A stretch of 64,000 bases of DNA from Pseudomonas sp. UBA1879 (GTDB taxonomy: Bacteria > Pseudomonadota > Gammaproteobacteria > Pseudomonadales > Pseudomonadaceae), in NCBI RefSeq assembly GCF_002338065.1, contig NZ_DDHJ01000021.1:147087-211086 (forward strand), written 5' to 3'. A program made the position numbers and the translations under genes. The first letter of the stretch is position 1; the number at the start of each line of letters is the position of its first letter. Shown piece after piece: positions 8,014-15,861 of this stretch. The notes under the pieces are model-generated. The model made no database searches. It saw only the letters and a list, made by a program, of their open reading frames with translations, and was not told the origin of the DNA.

Positions 8014-8937
8014 ATGCCCCGTTCCCTTGTTTCGTATTGGAAACGTGTCGCCACCAGCGGCCCGACCATCGACGGTCGCGAGATTCTTCCCCAGGAACTG
8101 CGGGACATGGCTGAGACCTACGCTCTGGCCACGTACACCGCCGTGATCTGGGCAGAACATGAGCGTTGGTACGGCTCTCACGGCACTGTGTTCGCTCTGC
8201 GCCTGGTCGAAGACGCCGACGATCTGCTGCCCGGTCAAGTGGCATTAGAAGCGCAGTTGAAGCCGAACGACAAGCTGCTTTGGCTCAACGACCAGGGTGA
8301 AAAGTTGTTCACCAGCGTCGAAATCACTCCGAACTTCGCGAACACCGGCAAGGCCTACCTGACCGGCTTGGCCGTCACCGACTCACCGGCGAGCCTGGGC
8401 ACTCAGGAACTCTACTTCTCCGCCAAAACCAGCAAGGCAGCGTTCTTCGCCGCCCCAATGGAGCTGGGCCGTTTGCGCGAATCTGAACCTGAAGCCGAGA
8501 TGACCAAGCTCGCGGCGATGTTTTCCCGTTTCTTCAAACGCTTCGCTGTTGACGAACAGCCAGCGTCTCCGTCGACCGACACCCCCACAGAGAGCAAACC
8601 CCCAATGGATGAAGCTACAGCTACGGCCCTTAAAGCCCTGCTGGCTCAACTGCTTGTTGTCGCTGCCGGCATTCAGGCAGTGATTGAGCCTGCTGCTGAG
8701 GACGCGCCAGAACCTGACGCTGCCCCGATCGATGACGTGCAAACTGCCGTCGACGCCATCGTCACCACCGCCGAGGAAGAACGCGAGTTCCGCCGTAACG
8801 GCCAGGGCAACCAGGCGCTCGCCGCCAGTGTTGCCAAGCTCCACCAACAGTTCAGCGAGTTGCTGAATACCCCGAAAGGCCGCGACCTGCAGCGCACCAC
8901 TGGCGCTGCTGACCCTCAGAAAAAGCGGGTGCTCTGA
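8014..8937 (+). CDS. Capsid scaffolding protein / serine protease (P2 gpO-like)
   Basis: Internal scaffold that directs capsid assembly and then cleaves itself and capsid proteins. The N-terminal half is the protease domain: GPTIDGREI with Asp20, WAEHERWYG with His49, and TDSPASLGTQEL holding the serine near residues 124-127; these are the expected Asp-His-Ser elements of the GPO family. The C-terminal half is a helical, acidic scaffold region. Length 307 is usual (P2 gpO 284). It starts the rightward late operon and ends TGACATG into the capsid gene. Confidence 0.93.
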   Translation: MPRSLVSYWKRVATSGPTIDGREILPQELRDMAETYALATYTAVIWAEHERWYGSHGTVFALRLVEDADDLLPGQVALEAQLKPNDKLLWLNDQGEKLFTSVEITPNFANTGKAYLTGLAVTDSPASLGTQELYFSAKTSKAAFFAAPMELGRLRESEPEAEMTKLAAMFSRFFKRFAVDEQPASPSTDTPTESKPPMDEATATALKALLAQLLVVAAGIQAVIEPAAEDAPEPDAAPIDDVQTAVDAIVTTAEEEREFRRNGQGNQALAASVAKLHQQFSELLNTPKGRDLQRTTGAADPQKKRVL

Positions 8938-8938
8938 C

Positions 8939-9988
8939 ATGGCGTACAACCTGAGTAACCACGGCGCGAAGATGTACGCCGCGATGCAAGTGGCCATGGC
9001 CGAGACCTACGGTGTCGATCTGTCGAGCCGCATGTTCAACGTTGACCCAACCATCGCCCAGGAGCTGAACGACGCCATTACGGCCAAGTCGGACTTCCTG
9101 CAGCGCATCAACGTCATCGGCGTGAGCGAAATCAAGGGCCAGAAAGTGTTTCTGGGCGTCTCCGGTCCCGTTACCGGTCGCACCAACACCGGCACCAAGG
9201 ACCGCGAAGCCAAGGACGTGTCGGCGCTGGACTCCAACACCTACGAGCTGTCCTCGACCGAATCCGATGTGGGCATGCCCTACGCGAAGATCGATGCGTG
9301 GGCGAAGTTCCCGGACTTCCATCAGCGCTATTCCGCAGCCGTTCAAAGGCAGATTGCCTTGGACCGCATCATTGTCGGTTTCCACGGCACCCATGCCGCT
9401 GTTCAGACCGACCTGGCCGCAAACCCGATGCTGCAGGATGTGAACAAGGGCTGGCTGCAACAGGCGCGCGAGCAGATTCCTGAGCAGGTCATGTCCGAAG
9501 GCGCGAGCGCCGGCAAGGTGACCATGGGCGAAGGCGGCGACTATGCCAACCTCGACGCCCTGGTGCACGACGCCAAACAACTGGTCGACGAGCGCTTGCG
9601 TGATGGTGGCGACCTGATCGCGATCATCGGCAGCGACCTGCTGGCCGCTGACAAGGCGAAGTTGTACGCCAAACAGGGTGATACGCCGACCGAAAAAGAA
9701 CGCATCGAAGAAGCCCAGGTCATCGCGACCTATGGCGGTCTGCCGAGCTTCAGCGTGCCGTACTTCCCCGTCGACACGGTCGTGGTCACCAGCTTCGACA
9801 ACCTGTCGATCTACTTCCAGGACTCCAGCTGGCGCAAACAGACCATCGACAACCCGAAGCGCTCCCGCGTCGAAGATTACAACAGCCGTAACGAAGGCTA
9901 CGTGATCGAGCAGTTGGAGAAGTTCGCGATGATCGAGAACGTCGAGGTGCTGACAGCCCCGACGTCGGGCAATGGTGGTCCACAGTGA
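8939..9988 (+). CDS. Major capsid protein (P2 gpN-like)
   Basis: Main head shell subunit, 349 residues, P2 family. Recognisable by the whole-chain pattern: GVDLSSRMFNVDPTIAQELNDAI near the N-terminus (the cleavage-prone delta region), the INVIGVSEIKGQKVFLGVSGPVTGRTNT strand block, and the late YFPVDTVVVTSFDNLSIYFQDSSWRKQTIDNPKRSRVEDYNSRNEGYVIE region typical of gpN. The stop overlaps the GTG start of the small terminase gene. Strong GC-rich codon use agrees with a highly expressed structural gene. Confidence 0.95.
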   Translation: MAYNLSNHGAKMYAAMQVAMAETYGVDLSSRMFNVDPTIAQELNDAITAKSDFLQRINVIGVSEIKGQKVFLGVSGPVTGRTNTGTKDREAKDVSALDSNTYELSSTESDVGMPYAKIDAWAKFPDFHQRYSAAVQRQIALDRIIVGFHGTHAAVQTDLAANPMLQDVNKGWLQQAREQIPEQVMSEGASAGKVTMGEGGDYANLDALVHDAKQLVDERLRDGGDLIAIIGSDLLAADKAKLYAKQGDTPTEKERIEEAQVIATYGGLPSFSVPYFPVDTVVVTSFDNLSIYFQDSSWRKQTIDNPKRSRVEDYNSRNEGYVIEQLEKFAMIENVEVLTAPTSGNGGPQ

Positions 9989-10698
9989 GCCTGGCACTGG
10001 CGCACAAGCGGCGCGTACGTGCCCAAGGTCCAGCGGCGCCTGTCGTCGGTGCCGTAGCGGCGGCGTATTCGCCCGCCGCTGCACTCTCCAGCCGTGCGAA
10101 TGCGCAGAAACACCTGAAGCTGATGGAAGACGCTTTGGCTGTGGATCTGGAGCGGATCAGCGCGATCGACAGCCGCGAGCTTCGTCAGCAGCTCAAGCGT
10201 GACGAGCTGTTGCCCAAGTACCTGGACTATGTGCAGCGGTACCGCGACTCAGAGTTGAATTACCCGAACCCCGTGATGATGCAGGTTTTGGTGTGGCTGT
10301 TCGATACCGCCGAGCTGACTGCCGGTCTCGAACTGGCTGACTTCGCCATTGCCCAGGGGCAGGAGCTGCCGGAGCGTTTCAAGCGCAACGTACCGACCTT
10401 TGTTGCGGATGAGCTCATCAACTGGGCCGACGCGGAATACAAGGCTGGGCGTAGCCCTGAACCCTACGTTTCCAATTTGCTGCCGCGTGTGGATGGCGAA
10501 TGGAAGCTCTTCGAGCGCATCCCGGCTCGGTTCCACCGATTGCTCGGCCTGATGGCCATCGACCGCCAGGAGTGGGCTTTAGCGATCACGCACCTGGAGC
10601 GCGCCGAGATCCTGTACCCGGAAATACGGGTAGCAACCCGCCTGGACGCAGCCCGCAAGGCGCTGGCCAAGCAGAAGGCCGAAGCAACAACCGAATAA
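9985..10698 (+). CDS. Terminase small/endonuclease subunit (P2 gpM-like)
   Basis: Small packaging subunit that recognises and cuts at cos together with the large subunit. The 237-residue chain has the gpM features: a basic N-terminus, HLKLMEDALAVDLERISAIDSRELRQQLKRDELLPKYLDYVQRY, and MMQVLVWLFDTAELTAGLELADFAI. Start GTG at 9985 overlaps the capsid stop by 4 bases. The position N-M-L is identical to P2. Confidence 0.9.
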   Translation: MSLALAHKRRVRAQGPAAPVVGAVAAAYSPAAALSSRANAQKHLKLMEDALAVDLERISAIDSRELRQQLKRDELLPKYLDYVQRYRDSELNYPNPVMMQVLVWLFDTAELTAGLELADFAIAQGQELPERFKRNVPTFVADELINWADAEYKAGRSPEPYVSNLLPRVDGEWKLFERIPARFHRLLGLMAIDRQEWALAITHLERAEILYPEIRVATRLDAARKALAKQKAEATTE

Positions 10699-10712
10699 CC
10701 GTTCTTCCCCCC

Positions 10713-10778
10713 GCAGGGAGTTGCTACGGAAAGGCCGAGTCATTCGTGACCCCGACCTTCCCCGTAGCAGCAACCTGC
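10713..10778 (+). repeat. Long stem-loop with TTCG tetraloop between gpM and gpL genes
   Basis: The 99-base gap between the two genes holds an extended imperfect inverted repeat: GCAGG, GTTGC, TACGG and AAGG blocks on the left (10713-10734) pair with their complements on the right (10756-10778), and the apex GTCA-TTCG-TGAC is a short stem closed by a UUCG tetraloop. There is no T-tract, so it looks more like an RNA processing, stability or attenuation element than a simple terminator. Confidence 0.55.
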
Positions 10779-10797
10779 CCTATTTGAGCGCCCAGCA

Positions 10798-11259
10798 ATG
10801 AGCTTTTCAGGCAAACCCACCACCTTTGTGGAACAGGCGATTGAGAACGACGGCTTTTGGCCGAACCTCTCCGTGTCCGAGTTCCAGAAGGGTTACCGCC
10901 TGCCGGCGGAGTACCTGGTAGAGCTGCTGGCCGCTGAACTCACAACCGCCATGCACGAGGTGAACCTCGACCTGGCCAAGTGCAAAGCGCGCTGGCAGGG
11001 CGCTGGAGTGTCAAGCGTTGAATCTGCAGACACCACCGTCCTGCCGGAGCGCACCTTTCAAGTCGCGCAGTACAAGCGCGCCGTCTACACCCGCGCCAAA
11101 GCCACGCTGCTGACCCAGTTCGCCACCGTTCAACGCCGTGAAGTTGCGGAAAACGTCGGTAAGGAACTGCCTGAGCGATCGGAAACCTTTCTCGCGTTCA
11201 GTCAGCAGGCCGTGCGCTCGCTGCAGGGCCGTGGGCGCATCACGGCGAAGCTGCTGTGA
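10798..11259 (+). CDS. Head completion/stabilisation protein (P2 gpL-like)
   Basis: Closes the connector after packaging. A 153-residue protein whose start (SFSGKPTTFVEQAIENDGFWPNLSVSEFQKGYRLP) matches the gpL family, followed by a helical middle and a C-terminal RAKATLLTQFATVQRREVAEN segment. It follows the gpM gene as in P2 and its stop overlaps the next GTG start. Confidence 0.88.
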   Translation: MSFSGKPTTFVEQAIENDGFWPNLSVSEFQKGYRLPAEYLVELLAAELTTAMHEVNLDLAKCKARWQGAGVSSVESADTTVLPERTFQVAQYKRAVYTRAKATLLTQFATVQRREVAENVGKELPERSETFLAFSQQAVRSLQGRGRITAKLL

Positions 11260-11699
11260 TCAAGCTGCAGGCGTTGACCGCCTATCTCATCGAACGCCAG
11301 CTGGTCGCGCCTGAACAGCTCGACAGTTGGACCGACCAGGTGCAGCTGGAACTGATCTGGAAGCCCGACGAGAAGGGCATGCGCATGGGTGACATGAACT
11401 ACGGCGCGACCATCGTCCTGGAGCGCTTCGCCGACAACCCTGCGCGCCTGATGGCGTTGGTGGGCAGTTGGCTGGACAACCACGACGAGGACCGCGAAGG
11501 CCTGCCGCAAACCGTGTTCGACATCACCATGCTCGACGACGATCTGGCCGACGTCGACATCAAGCTGCAGTTCAGCGAACCGCAGTATCTGACCGAGGAT
11601 CCTGCCGGGGAGATCGTTACCCAGGGCAAGACCTGGTCGTTCGTGCCGTTCGAGCTGTGGGTTGCCGAGAAAGGCGAGGTGACCGGCGATGGCGCGTAG
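11256..11699 (+). CDS. Tail completion protein (P2 gpR-like)
   Basis: A 147-residue tail terminator/completion protein: MIKLQALTAYLIE at the N-terminus, an acidic middle with SWLDNHDEDREGLPQTVFDITMLDDDLADVDIKLQFSEP, and a C-terminal WSFVPFELWVAEKGEV. The family caps the tail tube so that head and tail can join. GTG start overlaps the gpL stop; the C-terminus overlaps the next gene by 11 bases. Confidence 0.85.
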   Translation: MIKLQALTAYLIERQLVAPEQLDSWTDQVQLELIWKPDEKGMRMGDMNYGATIVLERFADNPARLMALVGSWLDNHDEDREGLPQTVFDITMLDDDLADVDIKLQFSEPQYLTEDPAGEIVTQGKTWSFVPFELWVAEKGEVTGDGA

Positions 11700-12369
11700 C
11701 ACCTTCGAACTCGACGTGCGCGGTTACCTGGGCGTGCAAGAGCAGCTTGCACTGCTGAGCCTGTCGCCGCAGCTGCGCCGCCGGCTGCTGAACAACGTCA
11801 CCAAGCGCGTGCGCAGCATGAGCCGTCAGCGCATCCGTGCCCAGCAAAACGTCGACGGCACCCCGTTCGCGCCCCGGAAGGGATCGGCCAAGGGCAAAAA
11901 GAAGATGGAAGCCGGCCTGGGCAAATTGCTGATGGTCACCCGTCTGAACGCCGATGAAGCCGAGCTGGGATGGCGCAACGCGCTGACCCGCTGGGTGGCA
12001 TCCCAGCAACACAACGGCGTCTCCGAGCGCCGCACTGCTGCCCAGATGCGCAAGTGGAACAAGACAGCTCCCGGCCTGGCTGCGACTGAAAAGCAGGCCA
12101 AGCGCCTGCGACGTCTCGGTTTCAAGGTCCGCCAGGAGGGCAAGAAAAGCCTTACGCGTCCCTCCGTGGCGTGGATTCAGGAGCACGTGAACTACGCCAA
12201 GGCGGGCCTGCTGATCCGCATCCTGGACGACGAAAAGACCGAAAGCACCGGTGCGCAAAGCTGGGACATCACCCTGCCCAAACGCCAGTTCCTCGGCGCA
12301 AGCACCCAACAGGACACCGGTCTACTGGTGAACCAGGTGCTGCAGCAAATCCTTCATTCTCCCCGCTAA
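11689..12369 (+). CDS. Phage virion morphogenesis / tail completion protein (P2 gpS-like)
   Basis: A 226-residue protein of the virion morphogenesis family (P2 gpS). The N-terminal helix LALLSLSPQLRRRLLNNVTKRVRSMSRQRIRAQQNVDGTPFAPRK is the family hallmark, a very basic segment follows, and the C-terminus has AQSWDITLPKRQFLGAS. It works with gpR in tail completion. R and S are adjacent here as in P2. Confidence 0.87.
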   Translation: MARSTFELDVRGYLGVQEQLALLSLSPQLRRRLLNNVTKRVRSMSRQRIRAQQNVDGTPFAPRKGSAKGKKKMEAGLGKLLMVTRLNADEAELGWRNALTRWVASQQHNGVSERRTAAQMRKWNKTAPGLAATEKQAKRLRRLGFKVRQEGKKSLTRPSVAWIQEHVNYAKAGLLIRILDDEKTESTGAQSWDITLPKRQFLGASTQQDTGLLVNQVLQQILHSPR

Positions 12370-12380
12370 CGAGGCATCAC

Positions 12381-13499
12381 ATGTCACTCGGGAAAGTCTC
12401 TGTAAACAATCTCAACCTCGGGCAGGGCGCTGTTACCGAAGTCGAGCGCTATTTCCTGTTCATCGGTCCTGGCAGCAAAAGCCAAGGCCAGTTGGTTCCG
12501 CTCAACACCGAAAGCGATCTGGATGTTCAGCTGGGCATTCCGCCGAGCGACCTGAAAACGCAGGTCAAAGCGGCTGGCCTGAACGGCGGCGATCGCTGGG
12601 CGTGTCTGGCGGCACCGCTGAGCGGGCAAATGACCTGGCAGGACGCGCTGACCAAAGCCCAGCAGCAAGGCTATTCGGTTGAAGCCGTCGTGATCACCAC
12701 GCCGGTGACAACCGCTGCCGAGCTGGAGGCAATGAACGAGGCCGCCATCGCCATCGGCAACACCTACGGTCGACGCGTGTTCGTGCTGGCCGCTGTTGCC
12801 GGGATCGATGCGGCCACGCAGACCTGGTCGGACTACCTGACCGCGAGCAAAGCGATTGTGGAAGGCCTGGCTGCGCCCCGTGTGCTGGCAGTGCCGCAAC
12901 TGCACGGCAACGACCTGGGCGTGCTGGCCGGTCGTCTTGCCAACGCGGCGGTCAGCGTTGCGGACAGCCCAATGCGTGTGGCCACGGGCGCCGTGGTTGG
13001 CCTGGGACCAGTGCCGAAAGACAAGGACAGTATCCCGCTGCAGTCGGCCACCCGTAGCGAGCTGGACAAGGCGCGTTACTCCGTCAGCCAGACGTATCCG
13101 GATTACCAGGGCGTGTACTGGGGCGACGGCAACTTGTTGGACGTCGTCGGCAGTGACTTCGCAGTGATCGAAAACCTGCGTGTCGCTGACAAGGCCGCTC
13201 GCCGCGTGCGTGTGCTGCTGGTCCAGCGCGTTGCCGATCGCCGCTTGAACAGCTCGCCCAACAGCATCGCGGTGAATACAGCGCGATTGATGGACCCGCT
13301 GCGTGCAATGGCCAAGTCCACGACCTTCGCTGGCCAGGTATTTCCGGGTGAGATCGAGCAGCCCCAGGAAGGCGACATCGTCATCACCTGGAAAAGCAAA
13401 TACGCGGTTGAGGCCTATCTCAAGCTGCGCCCTCTCAATTCTCCGAAAGACCTGACCGCGAACATCGCGCTCGATCTTTCCCCTGACGCTTCGGAGTAA
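12381..13499 (+). CDS. Contractile tail sheath protein (DUF2586 family)
   Basis: A 372-residue sheath subunit. It belongs to the DUF2586 type seen in HP1/K139-like phages rather than the P2 FI family, which is the main reason for placing this prophage in that subgroup. The start at 12381 (MSLGKVSVNNLNL) is the first in-frame ATG after the gpS stop; a longer frame from 12171 runs inside gpS and is rejected. The C-terminus (ITWKSKYAVEAYLKLRPLNSPKDLTANIALDLS) is a polymerisation-arm-like beta region typical of sheath proteins. The tube gene follows at once. Confidence 0.82.
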   Translation: MSLGKVSVNNLNLGQGAVTEVERYFLFIGPGSKSQGQLVPLNTESDLDVQLGIPPSDLKTQVKAAGLNGGDRWACLAAPLSGQMTWQDALTKAQQQGYSVEAVVITTPVTTAAELEAMNEAAIAIGNTYGRRVFVLAAVAGIDAATQTWSDYLTASKAIVEGLAAPRVLAVPQLHGNDLGVLAGRLANAAVSVADSPMRVATGAVVGLGPVPKDKDSIPLQSATRSELDKARYSVSQTYPDYQGVYWGDGNLLDVVGSDFAVIENLRVADKAARRVRVLLVQRVADRRLNSSPNSIAVNTARLMDPLRAMAKSTTFAGQVFPGEIEQPQEGDIVITWKSKYAVEAYLKLRPLNSPKDLTANIALDLSPDASE

Positions 13500-13502
13500 C
13501 CC

Positions 13503-13955
13503 ATGGCGGCAAAGATTGGCGGCAAGAACTTCGACGTGACCATGGGCGATCTGGCCATTCACGTCGAGAACTGCACCCTCGACATCACCGACAACACCGC
13601 TGTCGCGCAGACCAAGGGCGTTCCCAACGGCCACGTCGACGGCGATGTGGCGGCGGCGGGCGAACTGGAGGTGGATACCACCAACTTCAATTTGATCATT
13701 GAAGCGGCGAAGACCGCCGGCAGTTTCCGCGAGCTGGAGCCGTTTGACTCGGTGTTCTACGCCAAGGCCGGCGAGGAAGAACTGAAAGTGGAGGCCTTCG
13801 GCTGCAAGTTGCGTCTGTCCAGCCTGCTGAGCATTGCGCAGAAGGGCGGCGAGACGCACAAGCACAAGATCCCTTTCGACGTCACCAGCCCCGACTTCAT
13901 CAAGATCAACGGCGTGCCGTACCTGGCTGCAGCTGAAATCGAGGGCCTGACCTGA
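13503..13955 (+). CDS. Tail tube protein (DUF2597 family)
   Basis: A 150-residue beta-rich protein directly after the sheath, the place of the tube subunit. N-terminus MAAKIGGKNFDVTMGDLAIHVENCTLDITDNTAVAQTKG and the NGHVDGDVAAAGELEVD strand pair fit the DUF2597 phage family. It would polymerise as the inner conduit inside the contractile sheath. The function is inferred from family and gene order. Confidence 0.8.
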   Translation: MAAKIGGKNFDVTMGDLAIHVENCTLDITDNTAVAQTKGVPNGHVDGDVAAAGELEVDTTNFNLIIEAAKTAGSFRELEPFDSVFYAKAGEEELKVEAFGCKLRLSSLLSIAQKGGETHKHKIPFDVTSPDFIKINGVPYLAAAEIEGLT

Positions 13956-14167
13956 TGGTTTGCCCGTTCGACCGTGCCCAGGCGCTTGAGCTTCGGCAAC
14001 GCGAGCAGGCCATTGCGGCCGCGCTGGCGCGCAAGCGGCCGACCGGGCCGAGCCTCACCCATTGCGAGGACTGCGACAACGAGATTCCTGCAGCGCGCCA
14101 GGCGCTCGGCGGCATGACCCGTTGCGTCCCTTGCCAGTCCATTTTTGAACGAGAGGTTCGGCGATGA
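13955..14167 (+). CDS. Phage TraR/DksA-type zinc-finger protein
   Basis: A 70-residue protein with a CEDC ... CVPC pair (CxxC-x17-CxxC) embedded in the typical IPAARQALGGMTRCVPCQ sequence of the C4 zinc finger of the TraR/DksA family. Full-length TraR of this size binds the RNA polymerase secondary channel and mimics DksA with ppGpp; the acidic tip expected in the N-terminal coiled coil is not obvious here, so its effect on transcription is uncertain. It overlaps both neighbours by one to four bases within the late operon. Confidence 0.85.
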   Translation: MVCPFDRAQALELRQREQAIAAALARKRPTGPSLTHCEDCDNEIPAARQALGGMTRCVPCQSIFEREVRR

Positions 14168-14370
14168 GCGCGAATCAAGCTGCCCAGGACACCGCCGTTG
14201 CATTGGCAAAAGCGTCACCGGCGATCGGCGTAGCCGCGACCGGCGCGACCGGCGCCGTCGACTGGTCGGCAGTGGCCTACATGCTGACAGCCTTCTACAT
14301 GGCGCTGCAGATCCTGCTCCTGGTGCCCAAGTACCGGCAGATGTTGCGCGATTGGAAGCTGAAGCCATGA
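14164..14370 (+). CDS. Putative holin (single-span membrane protein)
   Basis: A 68-residue protein with one clear membrane span (AVAYMLTAFYMALQILLLVP, residues about 37-56), an alanine/glycine-rich N-terminal half that could form a second weak hydrophobic helix, and a short basic tail. Located just before the endolysin with an ATGA overlap. Size, topology and context fit a holin or pinholin, which would time lysis and release the signal-anchored endolysin. Confidence 0.7.
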   Translation: MSANQAAQDTAVALAKASPAIGVAATGATGAVDWSAVAYMLTAFYMALQILLLVPKYRQMLRDWKLKP

Positions 14371-14891
14371 ACCTGCGCCACAAAATCGCCATCGGCGCCC
14401 TGGTGCTGGCCAGCAGCACGTTCACTTCATTCCTGGGCAAGTGGGAAGGCACCGGACAGAACGTCGTCTATGCCGATCCGCTAGCCCGTGGCCTGCCAAC
14501 AGTGTGCAAGGGCATCACCCGTTACACCAGCCCGGTGCCGGTCGTGGTGGGCGACTACTGGTCCGACGCCCGCTGCGCCGAGGTGGAAAGCCTGGTGGTT
14601 TCGAAAGGGCAGCTTGCGCTGGCCGACTGCCTGACGAATCAGGCGATCGGGCAGAACACCTTCGACGCGTTGAGCAGTCATGGCCACAACGTTGGCACGC
14701 CGAATACCTGCGCCAGTCGGGCCGTGGGCCTGATCAACGCCGGTCGCATTGCCGAAGGCTGCAGGGCGCTGGCTTACGCGCCGGATGGCTCGCCGGTCTG
14801 GTCCTACGTGACCCTGCCCAATGGTCACAAGCAATTCGTCCAGGGGCTGCACAACCGCCGGATCGCCGAAATGGAGCTGTGCCTGAAATGA
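14367..14891 (+). CDS. Signal-arrest-release endolysin (GH24 lysozyme)
   Basis: A 174-residue muramidase. The N-terminal hydrophobic segment (IAIGALVLASSTFTSFLG) is a signal-arrest-release type anchor rich in small residues; just after it comes the catalytic E-x8-D-x-T arrangement (KWEGTG, then YADPLARG, then CKGIT), as in R21 and P1 Lyz. The C-terminus has SHGHNVG and the usual RR(I/A)EMELC ending. Start at 14367 is the ATG overlapping the holin stop. Substrate is the peptidoglycan glycan strand. Confidence 0.9.
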   Translation: MNLRHKIAIGALVLASSTFTSFLGKWEGTGQNVVYADPLARGLPTVCKGITRYTSPVPVVVGDYWSDARCAEVESLVVSKGQLALADCLTNQAIGQNTFDALSSHGHNVGTPNTCASRAVGLINAGRIAEGCRALAYAPDGSPVWSYVTLPNGHKQFVQGLHNRRIAEMELCLK

Positions 14892-15403
14892 CCATCGCAC
14901 CGCTACGCCTTGCCTTGTTGGTACTGCTGGCCAGCCTGATCGGCTACGTCATTTTCGATCACGTCACCGATCAGCGCGACAGCGCCAGGCGTGAACGTGA
15001 TTCGGCTATGAGCGAGCGTGACGGCCTGCGTGAGGCGGCGCGCATCAGCGGCGAAATGCTCGCTGCCCGTGACCAGGTCGACCAACAACACACGAAGGAA
15101 CTGAACCTTGCGAACGCTCAAATTCTTGCTCTGCGCCGCGATGTTGACGATGGCCGTCAGCGGCTGCTCATCCGTGCCACCTGCAGACCCGCTGCCGTCG
15201 CCACTGCCACCGGCACCGCCAGCGTGGCTGATGCAGGCCCCGCCGAACTCGCAGCAGACGCTCGATCGGATTATTTCACCCTCCGAGGTCAGCTCGCCCT
15301 AAGCAAGCAAATGATCCTCGGCCTGCAGGACTACATCCGCCAGGTGATCCAGCGATCGCCGGCTACAGCTGCACCCCTTAACCCAACGGAAACCAAGCAA
15401 TGA
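14888..15403 (+). CDS. Inner-membrane spanin (Rz-like)
   Basis: A 171-residue protein with an N-terminal transmembrane anchor (LALLVLLASLIGYVIFDHV) and a periplasmic coiled coil (RERDSAMSERDGLREAARISGEMLAARDQVDQQHTKELNLANAQILALRRDV), the standard Rz layout. Start ATG at 14888 overlaps the lysozyme stop. With the embedded Rz1 it bridges inner and outer membranes at lysis. Its reading frame continues across the whole of rz1. Confidence 0.88.
   Translation: MTIAPLRLALLVLLASLIGYVIFDHVTDQRDSARRERDSAMSERDGLREAARISGEMLAARDQVDQQHTKELNLANAQILALRRDVDDGRQRLLIRATCRPAAVATATGTASVADAGPAELAADARSDYFTLRGQLALSKQMILGLQDYIRQVIQRSPATAAPLNPTETKQ
15108..15302 (+). CDS. Outer-membrane spanin lipoprotein (Rz1-like), nested in rz
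   Basis: A 64-residue lipoprotein fully embedded in the rz gene in another frame. TTG start at 15108, signal peptide MRTLKFLLCAAMLTMAVSG with the lipobox VSGC, then a proline-rich mature part (PPADPLPSPLPPAPPAW), which is diagnostic for Rz1. TTG start is chosen because it opens directly onto the signal peptide. Confidence 0.85.
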   Translation: MRTLKFLLCAAMLTMAVSGCSSVPPADPLPSPLPPAPPAWLMQAPPNSQQTLDRIISPSEVSSP

Positions 15404-15690
15404 CCGACGTAAACCGCGACATCACCCTGGAAATTGGCGATAGCGAATTCACCTTCCGCCTGACCCCGGCTGAGGTGACGAAGTACTTCAACGCCACCAC
15501 GAACAACAACAAGGTCGCGCCGGCCAACAACCTGCTGGTGACCACGGTCCTGCAGGAACAACGCGCCGAGCTGAAACCGCACCTGGCCAACCCGATCCGC
15601 GTCATGGAGCTGGCCGGCGCGCTGATGGAGGAGTACTCGCCGGATCTTGAAGTCATCGTAAAAAAGTCCTCGGCCACGCTGACGGCCTAA
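15400..15690 (+). CDS. Tail assembly chaperone, short form (gpE-like)
   Basis: A 96-residue tail assembly chaperone: TLEIGDSEFTFRLTPAEVTKYFNATTNNNKVAPANNLLVTTV is the usual E-type start. The gene precedes the tape measure gene and overlaps the rz stop. The zero-frame product ends at 15690; a longer product arises by frameshift (separate entry). Confidence 0.85.
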   Translation: MTDVNRDITLEIGDSEFTFRLTPAEVTKYFNATTNNNKVAPANNLLVTTVLQEQRAELKPHLANPIRVMELAGALMEEYSPDLEVIVKKSSATLTA

Positions 15691-15854
15691 CCGAAGACGG
15701 ACTGGGCCAGCTCCTGGCCCTGACCAATCGCTGGCTACCTGGTGCCGAACCGTCCATTGAAAACATGGGCGTCGCCAAGTGGCTGGAAGACGAACACTGG
15801 CGCCGCATGGAGATTGCCGTAGCAAACGGCATCGCCTTCGCGCTGAACGGATAG
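15400..15854 (+). CDS. Tail assembly chaperone, -1 frameshift product (gpE+E'-like)
   Basis: Fusion of the short chaperone with a downstream extension in the -1 frame. After the slip at 15660-15666 the reading continues KKVLGHADGLTEDGLG... to TAG at 15852-15854, adding about 62 residues that include LLALTNRWLPG and WLEDEHWRRMEIAVANGIAFAL. In P2 and lambda the paired short and long chaperones both bind the tape measure. Coordinates cover both frames; the zero frame is used up to the slip site. Confidence 0.8.
15660..15666 (+). promoter_or_regulatory. Ribosomal -1 slippery heptamer A AAA AAG
   Basis: The heptamer is in the correct zero-frame register (..GTA AAA AAG..), the most efficient class of bacterial -1 slip site, the one used by dnaX. 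It lies eight codons before the end of the short chaperone. Confidence 0.82.
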
Positions 15855-15861
15855 GATACCC

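Noticed and set aside
8852..10084. A 410-codon leftward frame over the capsid gene, and a 493-codon one over the sheath gene (12384-13865)
   Set aside because: Histidine/valine/glycine-rich shadows with no ribosome site; opposite strand encodes capsid and sheath.
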